Source: Thermothelomyces thermophilus ATCC 42464
Lineage: Eukaryota > Ascomycota > Sordariomycetes > Sordariales > Chaetomiaceae
Reading direction: 5' to 3'
Assembly (NCBI RefSeq): GCF_000226095.1
Contig: NC_016474.1
Span: forward strand, 620,001 to 684,000
Length of the DNA: 64,000 bases
Part shown: positions 11,063 to 24,316 of the stretch, in pieces
Layout: each line of letters starts with the position of its first letter
Numbering within the stretch: position 1 is the stretch's first letter
Made by a program: the position numbers and the translations under genes
The notes under the pieces: model-generated
Told to the model about the DNA's origin: nothing
Database searches by the model: none
The model's input: the letters and a program-made list of their open reading frames with translations, nothing else

Positions 11063-14000
11063 AGAAGGACAAACGTAGTACCTACATTATAGCTCTAAAT
11101 TGCTCTTAAACATACCTCCTTTCTATAGCAATATTATAATAGAAAGTAGTAGCATTATCCTACTATTATAGTATCATATATGTCTTTCTCTTGATTACCT
11201 ATAGCCCTACTTTGGCATCTTCTATTTATAGCTCCCTCTAGTAGAGTCTTTGATACCTTGGTATAAGGGCATCTATATAGGCATTTGCCCTACGTTACTT
11301 AAGCCGCTATAGGTTGACCTCCCTAGCGTACCTAGTATTTGTTAACTATCTTACACATATAGTGTAGCTAGAAGTTAGTCTTCTAGATATTATATTCGTG
11401 GCTAAGTCCTTTCTATTTGATTAGATACTTATACTTACTATATATAAGCTTGTGATTCTAGATACGCTTAAGTTTATACTTGTCTCTAGATTCTAAATTG
11501 TTATTAGTATAGCTATCTTTAATAAGGTTAGGAGGGAGTATAGTATAGTCATATAGGTCGGTACCTAAAGGTATAGGCAATAGGTATATATTACTAATAT
11601 TATTAGATATATATCTATATTTGGTGGTAGCTAAAGACGATATACTAGGTAGCTAATGCGTTTGATGACTTTAAAAGGTCTAGTATACTATTAGGATAAC
11701 TTATATAACGGTCGACCAGGTAGATAGTAGCTATAGTATGGGTATAGATAAACTTAGTTACCTAGTTTAAACTTGATATTATAGTAGGTAGCATTATACC
11801 TACGTTTAGCTCTAGCTGCTATAAAATCTATTACTATTTAGGTATCTTAGTATAGATATTTATATAGCACTAGGATATCTTATACTACTTTTGTCAGTAG
11901 CGCTATTAGTACTTCTAGTAGTCTAGCTAGTTTGAAACCAAATAGTAGCTTATATAGAGATATACTAATATAGGCAGTATACGCGCTATTCAAATGCTAC
12001 TAAAGCTATAGGAGTATAGTAGTCTAATTATTATCTGGTTTCTTATAGATAAAGAAGCGTAAAGCGATTTCTACTATCTAGTTCTTTCGCTCTATAAGAC
12101 TACTCCCTATAGGTAGTACGTAATAGTCATGAATAGCTTTATACCTAACGCCTTCTATATACTACTCTATAATTCGGATGTAAATTTACGGTTACAGTTA
12201 GATATAACGGCGGTTAGCACTCTCTAGTTAGATAGGAGTAGTTATTATATTAGTATATAGCCTTAGTCTATAGCGGTATAGTTAGAGTGACCTGGTATAA
12301 GGAGTGTTAGTTTAGATAATTTATAAGATATAGTTAATATTAACTTGAATTTGTCGTACCTATTTAAATACTAAGGAGTTCCTACCAAAGGAACTAACCG
12401 TAATGCTATTATAAAATCGATAGCAATTACCTATATAGGTAGTATATCTAATGGACAGATTAGCTAGTAATTGCCTATAGGAAGGTTACAATTAGTAGCG
12501 TTAACATAATAGATATGGTAGTACTTTATATAGTCCTATATATACCTAGTTTTTGTATTGATTAGGATGTCTCGTAAGTTATATATTGTCCTATTAGTTC
12601 CGAAGTAGTACTTCTCATTATAGGCTAAGCTTAGGATATATTATATAAGGCTCGATAGAATGTATAGTATATACGTACTATCTAAGCAAATATAGTAGAG
12701 GAGCTTATTAATTAGGACAAACAGTAGCCTATAGTACAAAAAAATAGCGATGCCCTTATCAAAAACAAGCGTATAGATAGGATTGTTTTTGATAAGATCC
12801 TTAATAATAAGGATATACTTCGCATTAGCCTTATAGCCGTTAACGAACTTTACCTTAAGATCGGGATCTATCTGTGCCTTAGTAAAAGCGAACCAAACAT
12901 CGTCAAGTATAGCTAGTCTATCAAGGCATTTAGATAGTTTAGGGTCCCCTAATATACTTAATCTACTTAACGTATCTAGTATAAAGTTAAGTCTTCTAGG
13001 AAGATAGTAGACTTTAAGGTCGTATTACGATAGGTAGATAGATATATTGATTAGGTAGCAGTTAGTATAGTTAGTTAAACTTATATCTAGGTTAGTTTAT
13101 TCTATAATACTATATATAGTAGTATAGTTAGTCAGAACGATAACTAGTATATACGCTAAATAAACTATTATATATAGTTTATAAATTGCCTAGACTAGAT
13201 AGGCGACTTCTTATTTAGAGGGTCTATATTATATTAAGCTTAGCCTTCGTTAATAGGTAGCTTAGGAATATAACTAGTAGTACTTAGTTAGCTAGGATAG
13301 GGTTACCTAGGCGCTAGTTATATCTATTATAAGTATAGAAAACTATAATGCCGAAGCCGTATTCTAAATAGCTATTAAGTTAAATATATAGCTACTTATT
13401 AGGATTAAAGCAGTAGAGGATAGTTAGGTTTTTGTGATAGATAGCCTCTTATAGGGCGGCAAAGGATGCTTTTTCTTAGTTAGCTCGAAGGAAGCATAAC
13501 TATAGTAGCCTATCCTCCGGGGACAGTTACTAACTTCTAGTTCGCCAGACCTATAGCCCTATACTAGTAATTTAGTCTTTTACTTCTATAGTAGCTTAGA
13601 AAGCTTTATATAATATAGAATTAAGTGTCGTAGGGAACTAGTAATGCCTAAGTACTATTCTAATGCCTTTAATGCACGTAGAAAGGATAACTACTTAAAT
13701 GCTTTAATATATTAATCTGTATTAGTAAGGTTAAAACTATCTATATGAAAGCCAAGTAGTTCTATATTTAGGTAGCTAATATATAATTTGGTAGGTAAGA
13801 TAGCGATATTCTTCTTCTAGAATGGGCTAAAGATCATCTTTAAGTGCTATATCTAATCTTCGGCTATATCTAAGAAAATGACAATGTCGTTAATAAACAT
13901 ATAACAATAGGAGGAATACAGTCGTAATAGCTAATCTATAAACCATTATATATATATAGGCGAATTATAGTATCCTATAAGCGCTATAGTTAGCTATTCT

Positions 14001-17000
14001 AGACTACAGGGTTAATTAGTATAAAGCTATCTTAATATAGAGGATATATACTAAATTAATAGAAAAATGACATTATATCGATAGCTATAATAAACTTCTT
14101 TCTATATAGAGCGGCGATAATCTCTAACTATAGTAGTAGTAGGTAGTTGTTAGGGATAGTAACCTTGTTTAGACTATATAGATTGATAACGAGGTAGCCC
14201 TTAGTAACTCCCTTGATAGTATACTGGATAACAAAAATAGGATAGGCAAAAGGAGTAGCGTCTTTCGTAAACCGTAGTTTGCCTTGTTAATAGAGGGCGT
14301 TAAAGGTCTTGTCTAGGACTTTTCTATCCTTCTAGCTTAACAGGTATATATAGGAGCATACTTTCTAGTGTTACTAGCCTTCTACAAGTAGCACTTTTAT
14401 CTATTTGCTCTATAGTATATTGATTAGACTAGCGTCATTCTAGAGTTATAAGAAGCTGTTAACCAAGTTAGCGAACTTCTATACTAGTACTAGGTTGCCT
14501 ATATAGATATAGATACTATTATTAGTAACGATCTTAGGTAGGGAGCTAGGTATCTTTAATCCTAGTATAGAATGCTTCTCAGGTATATATAGCTTATGTT
14601 CTGCTTTGCTAAGAATATTATTAGCTCCTAGGATTGCTTCTAGCGAAATATCCTATAGTAGAAAAGGTTAAGATTGCTAGGTAAGTTAGAAGACAAAGTT
14701 ACTAATAGGTATATCTAAATTAGCATTGTTAATAATATTTACATTACTAGTAGTTATAAATAAGACTATAGCTATAGGTAGCTTTGTAGGGATATAACTA
14801 TCTTTAAAGATTATACCTATATAGCTATTTAAATCAAAGGAAGCATTGACTAGTATAATGTTATATTGATTAGCGACTACTAATATAGGGTTAACGTCGT
14901 TTGCTACGGCAGGTATAGCTATCGTTAAAGTAGCGGTTATAATCGTTACTATATAGAAAGCAGTATTTTACGAACAGGCAAAGTAGCTATCTTTCATTTC
15001 TTTAATCCTTCCGATAGGGTGCCTCTTTAGTATATATAGCATTCTAGATATAGTATTTTCGACAGGTATAACCTTTAGGGTCTTTATATCTATAACGAAG
15101 TTATAGATAGCTATATAAGCCAAGTTAGAATATAAAGGCACGACCTATTAGGAGAGGCTTATACTTGGTAGGTACTATTGCCTATTGGCTAGGCAGGAGA
15201 GTAATTTCGCAAGTAGTTTTAACATTCTATATATAAGGTATAGAGTATATATATATATAAAAAGGAAAACAGAAGTTAAATAGCTATAATTTGACTTCCT
15301 TATATTAGTAGTTAATATTTATATTATATAACTCTAAGAACTTATTACCTATTAGAAGATTCGGTGCTAAAGAGTCAATAACCTACATTATATAGGTAAA
15401 CTTAGCTAGGGTAGGAGTACTATTTTCTATACCTAGTAAGTAGATATCGAAAGACGCCTATTTATTAAGGCTTAATATAGCGTTTCCTATACCTTTAACT
15501 CTGCCCTTACATCGTTCGATTTAGTAGTTTAATCGCTATAGGAACGTATAGTTAATAAGGGAGTAGCTAGCGCTAGGATCTAGGCACACTTCTACGGCTT
15601 CACGATCTATAGGTTTGTAGTATACCCTAATATATAGGTAGGTATATCCTAGCAGTAAACTATAGCATTTAGGTGTACGCCTAGGAGGTATATCCCTGAC
15701 CTAGTACGCTTTTGCTATAGTATCCGCTAGTAATATAGTTAGCGCGTCTATAGCTTGGTATATGTTTTCTAGTGGCAAAGCAGGCAGGTCTAACTAATTG
15801 TTCAAAGTAGAGAGATCTACTAGGTAGCGAACGTTACTAGATTTTATATCCTTATAAGATTTCAAGTACTAAAAGAAGGCATTTCGTGATTCTGGAGTAG
15901 TATTATAGAAACCATAGGTATAGCAAGCTAAGTCTGTAAGATTGGCTTTATAGTTATAGATAGAAGGAAGAGGACTAGTTCTATAGTATTGCTTAGCATA
16001 AGTACGTAGTTCGATATACAAGCTAAAGGACTTATAGCACTTATAGTAGGTAAGCTACAAGTCTAAGACGATACATATAATACTAGAGTTGCTATCCGAA
16101 GATTTAGATCTAGATATAGGGGCACTTTTAGCTAAGTACATATTAGATTAATCTAGCTCGGAGCCATTACTAGCTTCTTTAGCAAAGTGTATACGGTTAC
16201 GATATCCCTTCTACTAGCAGTCATCTTTATAGAACTTGTCATTATAGTAGTTATTCTACTGATAGTTATAATTGCCCTGATCGTAGCAATCCTAGTCGCG
16301 GTATTCCCGGTTATAGTGATCCTAGTCACGATTATAATCAAATCTGTAATTACGTTTAAACCTACAGTTATACTAGTTATATCTTAGAGACTTGTTATAT
16401 CTATATCCAAATTGTTATAGTCGATTAGTATTATAGTATATAGGCTTATAAAGACGGTCTTTAGCCTTAGGAAATTCTAGCTTGTTACCTATAGATATTT
16501 TCTTCTATAGATATAGGTAGTAGTCAAAAGCGGCCACCAGAACGATAGATCAAGACTACTTAATATACTATATATAGGTTCTAAGTAAGGAGTATTACTA
16601 GGGAGGATCTAAATACTATTTAATATATAAGTCTATAGCTAACTAGACTTAAACTATTACTCTTTACTAGTTATTACTACATTCGTTAAATATATATATT
16701 AAGTATACCTAATGAAGCATCTTCTAAACGAAGAAACTAAGCGCTTGCTTGTCCTTTGCAATATTCTTTAGACATAGGCTAGCTTCGTTAAATTTACAGG
16801 TAATAGTTATAGCATTGGGTATAAAGTGTTCCTATAGTCAATCTATAATAGCTCGAAGATATAGTTCGTATAATTATCTATATATAGTACTATTTAACTC
16901 GTTAGTCTATTAAATAATAGCGAGACTACTAAGAAGAGTTTAGAAGAAGGATAGAATCTATATCTTAATACTACCATTAGGGTCGATTTCTAGGAAGGTT

Positions 17001-18441
17001 TCGATATGGTTAGTAAAGTGGTAGACGTTAGTAAATACTAGATTCTTTCTATTGTTAACGATGCCTAGGGAATATAGGTTAGGAAAAGAAAGATTAAACT
17101 AGCTAATATCGTCCCTTTCAATCTTAAAAGTCTAAGCGGCTCTATATATTTATAGTAGTATTATACGTTAACTTATATTTATAACGTCTATTATTATTAT
17201 TATTATTACTATTACTACTATTACCATTGCCTAGGTATAGAGCGCTATAATGGTGTCCTAGATTCTAGTCTCCTAAAGGTTAGTAATAGTTAGATAGGGC
17301 GTCGTTATTACTAGATTCCGAGGGATTAGGATCTCTGCCTCTACTACTACTAGTTACAAAGTATAGGACCTTATATAAAGATTATATATATTTAAGGTAG
17401 CTAAGATTATAATAATAGCTAATACTAATGCCCTTAGGAGGTATAGGGAAAGTATTACTATTATATTATATATCTTCTATAAGATTACTAACTTATTATA
17501 CTTCTTCTATAATAGTATTAAATCTAGTAAGGTCAAAGGAAGATTACTAACAATTAGACAATTAATTATTAATCTTACTATCTATACTATATATTATATT
17601 AACTAATTCCTTTATTTAAGTTATTACTTAAGTAAGTATATTACTATAGTAATTTATATAGATTTCTAGCCCTTTGATATAATTAGCTAATAGTGCTATT
17701 ATCTCTTCTATATATTTCTCTAGGCACTAGGAAATTCGATCTTTAGCTTCTTATAGGTAGTTTACAAAGTTATAGTCTATCCTAATAAGACTCTTTTTAA
17801 GTATCTAAGACAGCTTATAAATAGCTCCTTTAGTCTTATTAGAAATACTATTAATTCGTTCCTTTAGCTAGTTAAACTAAAGATCTATCTTACCATTTAA
17901 CCAAGCTAACGTTTCCTTATTTATACTAAACTTGTCAGGTTTAGCTTAATATAGCTTATAGTCATTAGCAAATTTAAGTAGTAACTCTAGCTCCTATTAA
18001 GGATCTTCTTATAGTTAGTCGTTAGGATTATATTCTAATGCTTATATCTACGGTATATAGGGCATCTTGTTACGCCTCCTTAAAATGCTCGTGGTATAGT
18101 TAGACAGGTCCCTAATATTTAGTTTTTTAGCAGGGGTATTTAAAGGATAGGAAGATCAAGGAGGGTCTTCTATAGGGAAGGATCCTAGTATTAATATAAG
18201 ATTCGCCTAGCCACCGGTTACTAAGTCGCCAGGGTCAAACAAAGATAGGGTTAATAGATAAGAGGAGGATTGTCCTAGTTACCAAGTCACTAGGAACAGA
18301 GATTTTATAGTGGTTATAATAGAATTGCCTAGTTTGGTTACCAAGTCGCCGAAACTAAGCATAACTATCGCGAAAGTGGTACCAAATTAATCGTCGAAGC
18401 GATACGAATTCAGTTCTAATAGTTTAAAGATGGTTAGAGCA

Positions 18442-18456
18442 GAGTTTCCGCTACCA
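18442..18456 (-). other. Gyp-B primer-binding-like site
   Basis: The minus strand reads TGGTAGCGGAAACTC two bases inside the 5' LTR. The leading TGG fits pairing with the CCA end of a tRNA. I cannot name the tRNA from sequence alone. Confidence 0.6.
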
Positions 18457-18458
18457 TT

Positions 18459-18674
18459 CGATAGAAGATGGTAGTTCCAATAGATAGAAGAAAGTTGGTA
18501 AGTTCAAAATAGTTCAAAAGATGCTTCTTCCTACGTTTGCTAGCCCTGTAGCTCTATATAAGTAGAGGATAGGAACAAAGAACACTCCGTTTGCCAGCCT
18601 GTTTGCCAGATCTACAGGGCTTATCTTATCTAACCTTATATAATAGACGTGTCTATAGATAACGTACTATATTA
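18459..18674 (-). repeat. Gyp-B 5' LTR
   Basis: The upstream LTR of Gyp-B, less mutated than its partner: for example it keeps GTAGATCTGGCAAACAGG where the other has transitions. Its outer end joins the GTCTT target duplication at 18675. Confidence 0.9.
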
Positions 18675-19859
18675 GTCTTTAAGCTTAGTAGAATTATAGG
18701 AACTTGGTTACTCCTTCTAAGTAGTAGTAGTATAGTAGAATACTATAATTAATACCCTTTAGGTATCCTAAACCTAACCTATCCTAACCCCTAAGTTAGC
18801 TAGAGTGCCCCTTAAAGCTTAGTAGCGATAATAGAAGTGCTTCCTAACCAGATAACCTTTTAATAATAAAAAGGAACTCTTTATAGTATAGAAGAGTATA
18901 ATAGAATATATCTTTATAGCTAATAAGGATTTTATTACCTCTAATTATAACTAATAGGTCTTTATCAAAGGAAACTATATATATTAGGTATAGACCTAGG
19001 TTATAGCCTATTATAAATCTATAGCCCTAGTAGTTAGATATAACCTAACCTAGTTCTTCTAATATCTTAAGAGCGTCTTCTCTGACCCCTATAAGAAGAT
19101 AATAGCCCTATTAGAACTAGAGTTCTTATAATAGAGGGAAAATAAACCGTTCTCTACCTTTGTTATTTAGTTTAAGGCTAAGCTATTAAAGGTAGGTAGC
19201 CTCCTTTAGAATGATAAGATATACCTAATTAAATTATAATAATACCTCTTTCTAAAACTTAAATATATAATAGTTAGATAAGGAATTCCTTAGGATAACT
19301 ATATAATAGCTATCGAGAAATATTATAAGGTTATTATAGATCTTAAGGCTCTTTAGCTTAATAATAAATATCAATAGATATAAGGGTAATAGGTAATATT
19401 TAAACTATAGAGAGATAAGAATATAGAAAGAGATATACTAATAACTAGAATTAACTTAGCCTATATTAACCTATAGAAGAAGGGACCTAATAAGGATAAG
19501 ATAAAAAGGTATAAAGATAATACCTTATAGGTAAAATAGATTAGCTAGCAAGTATACTTAATATAATAGGTAGCTAGAGTATATATCTATAAAGGTTAGC
19601 CTAGAAAGTCTATCCCCTAAGGCATGCCAAGCCTGGGCTGCTAATAACATACAAAGTATATATACAATCTTGTTTATACTATAATTTCTATTGCAAATTG
19701 ATCTCTACCCATATATCTAGGTTTTTCCCTACCTAGCCTTGATACCAGAGCCTACAAATCTCCTAGATTTAGTAGCCGTAATAATTCTAGAGCGTTTTGG
19801 TAAGCTATCTTTCCAAGGTTAATAGACCTACTCTAACTAGCCTAGAACTAACAGAGCCT

Positions 19860-21187
19860 ACTATGCCTAGAGAGTCTGAAGTGCCCGTAATACCCGAAAT
19901 GCCTATAGTCCCCGAAGTACCTGTAGTCCCTAAAGTGCCCGCTAGACAGGGCAAATATACTACTATTATCTAATAAATATAGGCATTAACCCTTTATAGT
20001 ATAGGAGTTAAAATGTCTAAAATTAAAGATAAAACTAAGGTTAAAAAAGATATACTAAAGGCTCTTATTTATAAGGCTAAGATATAGGGATATATACTAG
20101 GTAGCCTTATTAAGGACAAATATATTACTAATATACTAAAGTCTAGGAGGCTAAAGATTATAATTAAATCCATTTCCGAAGTTATTAAATAGGTAGTAAC
20201 TAAAAATAGTACTACTAGATAATACTTCTATTAGTAGATTGCTAATATAGTTATTAATTAGCTTAATAGAATAGGGTTAGGCTAGGAGACTATTTGGCAA
20301 TAGTTAAAATAAACTAGCTTTAGGAATATCAAGTTAATAACTAAACTAGGATTAAACAAGGCTTAGAAAATAGCTTAGCTTAAATTTATAATACAGGTAA
20401 AATATTAGACCTTAGAGGATTAGAAGAAAGTAGTCTAGAGTAATAAAACCTTTATTATAATAGGTGCTATTTATAGAAAATAGTATATCTAATATCAAAC
20501 CTAGGAGATAAATAGCCTATATTATATAAGAGGCATTAGAGAGGGTAGATAGCCTGTATATTCTAGGGTTATTTTATATAATTAGAGATTAGTCCTTATT
20601 ACTATTAGCTAAAAGAGTTAATAAAAATAATAATATAATATTAAGAACTAATAGATAAATATAACTAGGTTTATAAGGAGGAAGATTGGTAGCTCTAGGA
20701 GATAGAGATAAAGATAAAGAAGCTAATACTAGTAAGAAAAGGAGGTTATAAGCTATTATAGAAATATACTATAAAAACTAGTAAGTAGGTCTATTAGGGG
20801 AAAGGAGGGATTAACTAGATATATTACTAATAAAAAGTCTTACTTCCCCTATTTCTTCCTTTTATAGAGAAACTCTAAAGGAAGTATAGCCCGGTTTATA
20901 TTATATAAGAAGATAACGCTAATACTCATATGTCTTGATAGAACCATTAGCTTTAGGAAGAAGTAAAGTTTAAGGTCCTTAAATAGCCAATAAACTTACC
21001 TAACCTTAATATAATTAAGCCTATATAGGCAAGGATAAAACAGTTATATAGAAAACAGAAGCTTTCAAACTCTTAGATTTAGCTAGAGAAAGATTAGTCA
21101 AAGTAATAAAGGGAGCTTCTCATCAAATAGTTATAATAGTATATTAAAAGAGTCTAAAGAAATATCAAGTAAATAATAAAACTAGCT
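19860..21187 (+). pseudogene. Tc1/mariner-like transposase, RIP-inactivated, interrupted by LINE L2
   Basis: Reading through TAA/TAG stops as mutated Gln or Trp codons, the frame resembles DDE transposases of the fungal Tc1/mariner group. There is a block like W-x-(D)E-(T)-x-x-x-x-GA near 20430-20470, then KGGIN near 20805-20820, then a Pro-Gly-(Leu) segment near 20890. The region at 19870-19960 encodes a Val-Pro-x repeat (about seven Pro codons spaced every three residues), probably an N-terminal linker. Catalytic residues are not reliably visible because Asp codons are RIP targets. The frame resumes after L2 at 23626. Confidence 0.6.
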
Positions 21188-23612
21188 ATTATTATTATTA
21201 TTACTATCATTAATCCTATACTACTATATTAATAAGTATACTAGAGCCTCTCTAGTTATATATAACGGAAACTATACCTAATAGGCGAGATAAAAACCTC
21301 TACCCTACCTTTAACACCTAATCTAAAACACTAATATACTATAAAGAAAAGGAGAAATAGCTAAAATAGCCCTATAGAGTCCTTACCCCCTAGTCTAGCC
21401 TCCTTATAAGGTAATATTCTAGAAGCCTCCCTAGGTTTATTAGCTACTATAGAACCCTCCTTACTAAATGATAGTAACAGGCCCCTATACCCTATAAAAT
21501 AAGGTCTAGGTCCCTTTATAATTATATTTCCTAGGATTCCTATATTTCGCTTCTTAATAGGTTTAAATACTAAATAACCAGGTATAGTAGGGTTAGAAAA
21601 GTGTTTGCCTACTTCAACCCTAGTAATCCACTTCCAAATCAGCTTAACTAACTACCCCTCCTTAACTTTAACGACAGCTATACCGACTTTTCCATCTTTA
21701 ACCTCCTCTTCAATACTATAAGATTGCTTCTAAACCAAACACTATTTACTAGGAATTTATAGAAGCCTAGATATCTCTAGTTTACGGCCTCTATTTGGCT
21801 AGATTAAAAGGAGGTACAATTGCAGCCTATACCGGCTTATCGAAACAGACTATTAACTATACTATGTCAAAAGTCAAATATAACCTTACTAATAGAGCTG
21901 ACAAGCTATTCTAATCAAAGCCTAGATCTAGAAGACATTGTAAGGTAGAGACTAAGCTACTTAGCAGCTTCTATAGCATATAATAACTACCTAAATAGAT
22001 ACCGTTAAATTACTTATACTACCCTACCCTAGGGTACCTAGTAAAACTAACTTAAATATACTAACTAGATCTTTATATTATACTTCGTTCCTTTCATCAG
22101 GTTAATATATAGCTCTAGGGTACAATTATAAGAAGATAGGGTAACATATTACCATAGGGGGTTTGTTTAACTATTAAGGAGGGCTGCCGAGGTTCGTCGA
22201 CTTTCGGCTACTCTAGTGGCTACTATAGAGCCTAGACCTTAGTCTAATTAAAAATATCTAGTACTAGATAAAGATAAGAATCTCTAAAAGGTAGCATTAG
22301 ATTAAGATAGTAGCTTAGATAGCTATAATATTATAAGACGTCTAGAGCCAAATACCTATTAAAATCCTAGTTAACTTGACTATAGGTATAGGGAAAAGGA
22401 TAGATCCTTTGGCTTAATCATAAGGTAGCCTAATCAAGTACTAAAATAGCTATAGTTATAATATCAATTTGGTGGCAGTTTAGCCTTATTTTATATGTTC
22501 TATATATCTTTAAAGTTAGAGGGTAGAAAAAGTAGGTAGGTAAACACTTTTCTAACCCTACTATACTTTATACTCTCCCTCTCCTAGCTATAGGTATAGT
22601 ATAGGGTATTAACCCCTAGGACCTAAACCCTAAATAGGAAGTCCTAGAGGCAAATAGCCCCTATATAGGCCTTTACTAGTAGGGAGCTCTAGGCCTTTAT
22701 TAGGCCCTAATACCTTTATAGGCCTTCCCTTATAAAAACTAGGTATAGAGGGTCCTTATCTAATATATATTATATCCTCCTATTAGCTAAGTTAGCCCTC
22801 TAATAGCCACTCTAACTAGCTACCATAGCTAGTTCTATAGTCTATAGCCTCTTTTATAAGGCCTATAGGGGGGGTAGACCCCTTCTATAGCCCTTTTAAA
22901 CCTATTATAAGACTATTATTCCTATTACTTCTAAGGCTATAGGCTTTAGCTCCTAGCCCCTTGCCCTAGCCCTTCTCCTCTAGAACCTCTAGATTAACCT
23001 GTTATAGGCCTACTAGATAAGAGCCTTTATAGGGACTTAGGTAGCCCCTAGGCCTACCCTAAGTTATAGAAGTAGCTAGTCAAGTTTAGCTTTAAAGTTA
23101 GCTAGCCTCTTATTAAGATAGAGGTTAAGAGGCAGTATCTAGGCTTTTACTTTAAGGTACTAGATAAGGGTAGCTATATAAGCCCTAGTAACTACTTAAA
23201 GGGCCTTATATTAGGCCTTTAATAGCTCCCTAGCAGGGCCTTCTAGCTTATCCCCTGACTTAGTAGGCTTATGAAAGTTTAAGGCCCTATAGGCTAAGGT
23301 ACTATAGATATACTTGGTATAGACCTTGTAGGCCTATAAGAGGCTAGGGCCCTAGGTCTTTATAGTAAGCCTAGTTAGGGCAAACTCCTAGGTTTCTAGC
23401 TTCTTAGCTACCTTTATATAGTAAGGGCCCTACTATAGCCTCTAGTCTAGCTAGACCATAGGGAATCTAGCTACTTTCGAAGGGGCTATAGTAGTAGTAC
23501 CCCCCTAGGCTGTAAGAGTTCTAGCGGTTGTGACTACTACTTCCGGCCCCTGTTAAAGTAGATAAGTTTGCACTTTTCTAGGGCAAAAGCTATACCTTAG
23601 GTCTTTGCCTAA
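21188..23612 (-). mobile_element. L2: 5'-truncated Tad1-like LINE inserted in the Tc1-like element
   Basis: The TAA-type tail (ATT repeats) is at 21188, and the LINE sequence runs leftward on the minus strand. A perfect 13-bp target duplication AATAAAACTAGCT lies at 21175-21187 and 23613-23625. It is 5' truncated within the reverse-transcriptase region. It carries its own nested 979-bp TIR element at 21585-22563. The LINE part alone is about 1.45 kb and corresponds to the last third of L6. Confidence 0.9.
21585..22563. mobile_element. 979-bp non-autonomous TIR element nested in LINE L2
   Basis: The ends are near-perfect 28-bp inverted repeats beginning TAGTAGGGTTAGAAAAGTGT, with one difference between the arms (TTTGCC/TTTACC). 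A TA duplication is at 21583-21584 and 22564-22565. The uninterrupted LINE sequence is seen at L1 (around 9690-9710). No transposase frame is readable on either strand, so it was probably moved by a Tc1/mariner-type enzyme supplied elsewhere. It holds more CpG and CpA than its host LINE, which suggests younger age or lower copy number. Confidence 0.85.
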
Positions 23613-24316
23613 AATAAAACTAGCTAGAGGAAACGAATATAAGGAGGGTAGTATTCCTAACCCTCTACTACTAGAAGAAAAGGAGCTAGGCTTTCGGATA
23701 TAGCATGAATAGTATTATAAATTAAGTGCTAAAAAGGAATCTAAGTTAGAAGCTAATATCTAGAGACAGACCGAGGAAGATAGACTTCGTTAGGGAGAGC
23801 TAGGGTATCTAATATATAAAAGACGTTAGTAATAGACTTAGAAGTAGTTAGGCTAGAGAAAAGTAATATAACTACTAGTAAATTGACCTCCTTTGATTAT
23901 ATATAAAATAGCGAATTAAATGCTATTTTAAATGCTTAAAATAAGCCTAGTTTTAAAGTACTAGATAAGTCTAGACGTCAAGTTAGTGAAAAAGTATATA
24001 AGTGTCCATTATAGTGTTAGCTAATTATACTATATACCAAGACATTAGTATCCTAGGATAGGGGATAGACTTTTTAGGCTAACCTCTATAGTATAGATAG
24101 AAGGGTTACTTTATTACGAAGTATAACTTTACCCTTATTATAAGACTAATATAGTAAAACTAGTTAAGAACAGATATTAATACCTTAGAGGATAAGGAAT
24201 AGAAGGAAGACAATAATATATCTAATAAAGAAGATAAAGAATAGGGAAAAGAGTAGCCCTTAAGCAAAGTCTTACAAGGGGGCTAGAAGACTATAACTAC
24301 CTAGAGGACAAGTTTA

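Larger units (their letters stand above)
10831..18674 (-). mobile_element. Gyp-B: complete Ty3/gypsy LTR retrotransposon, RIP-inactivated
   Basis: 7,844 bp bounded by direct LTRs (220 and 216 bp) and a perfect 5-bp target duplication GTCTT (10826-10830 and 18675-18679). It is read on the minus strand. Next to the right-hand (5') LTR a primer-binding-like site reads TGGTAGCGGAAACTC (18442-18456, two bases from the LTR). Next to the left-hand (3') LTR is a purine run. Frames are full of stops, but a reverse-transcriptase core is readable at 13874-13900 (Phe-Ile-Asn-Asp-Ile-Val-Ile-Phe, first catalytic Asp changed to Asn). A Gln/Asn/Tyr-rich gag tail lies near 16150-16440. Order gag-pol and motif place it in Ty3/gypsy. 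It splits Gyp-A copy 1, whose empty site survives in copy 3. Confidence 0.9.
19590..24088 (+). mobile_element. Tc1/mariner-like DNA transposon with a nested LINE
   Basis: The ends are inverted repeats of about 30 bp (TARAGGTTAGCCTARAAAGT and on to TATCCCCTA), flanked by a TA duplication (19588-19589 and 24089-24090). Without the nested LINE L2 and its target duplication it is about 2.06 kb, a normal size for a Tc1/mariner element. It lies inside the gag region of Gyp-A copy 1; copy 3 has the uninterrupted TA site near 36959. The plus-strand coding part is described separately. A C-terminal remnant continues after L2, at 23626-24088. Confidence 0.85.

Noticed and set aside
16187-16387. Open ORFs on both strands (16153-16341 minus, 16187-16387 plus), one rich in Ile/Val like a membrane protein
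   Set aside because: The region is the Gln/Asn/Tyr-rich repeat of Gyp-B gag on the minus strand in another frame; the hydrophobic reading comes from repeated TAT/ATA codons.
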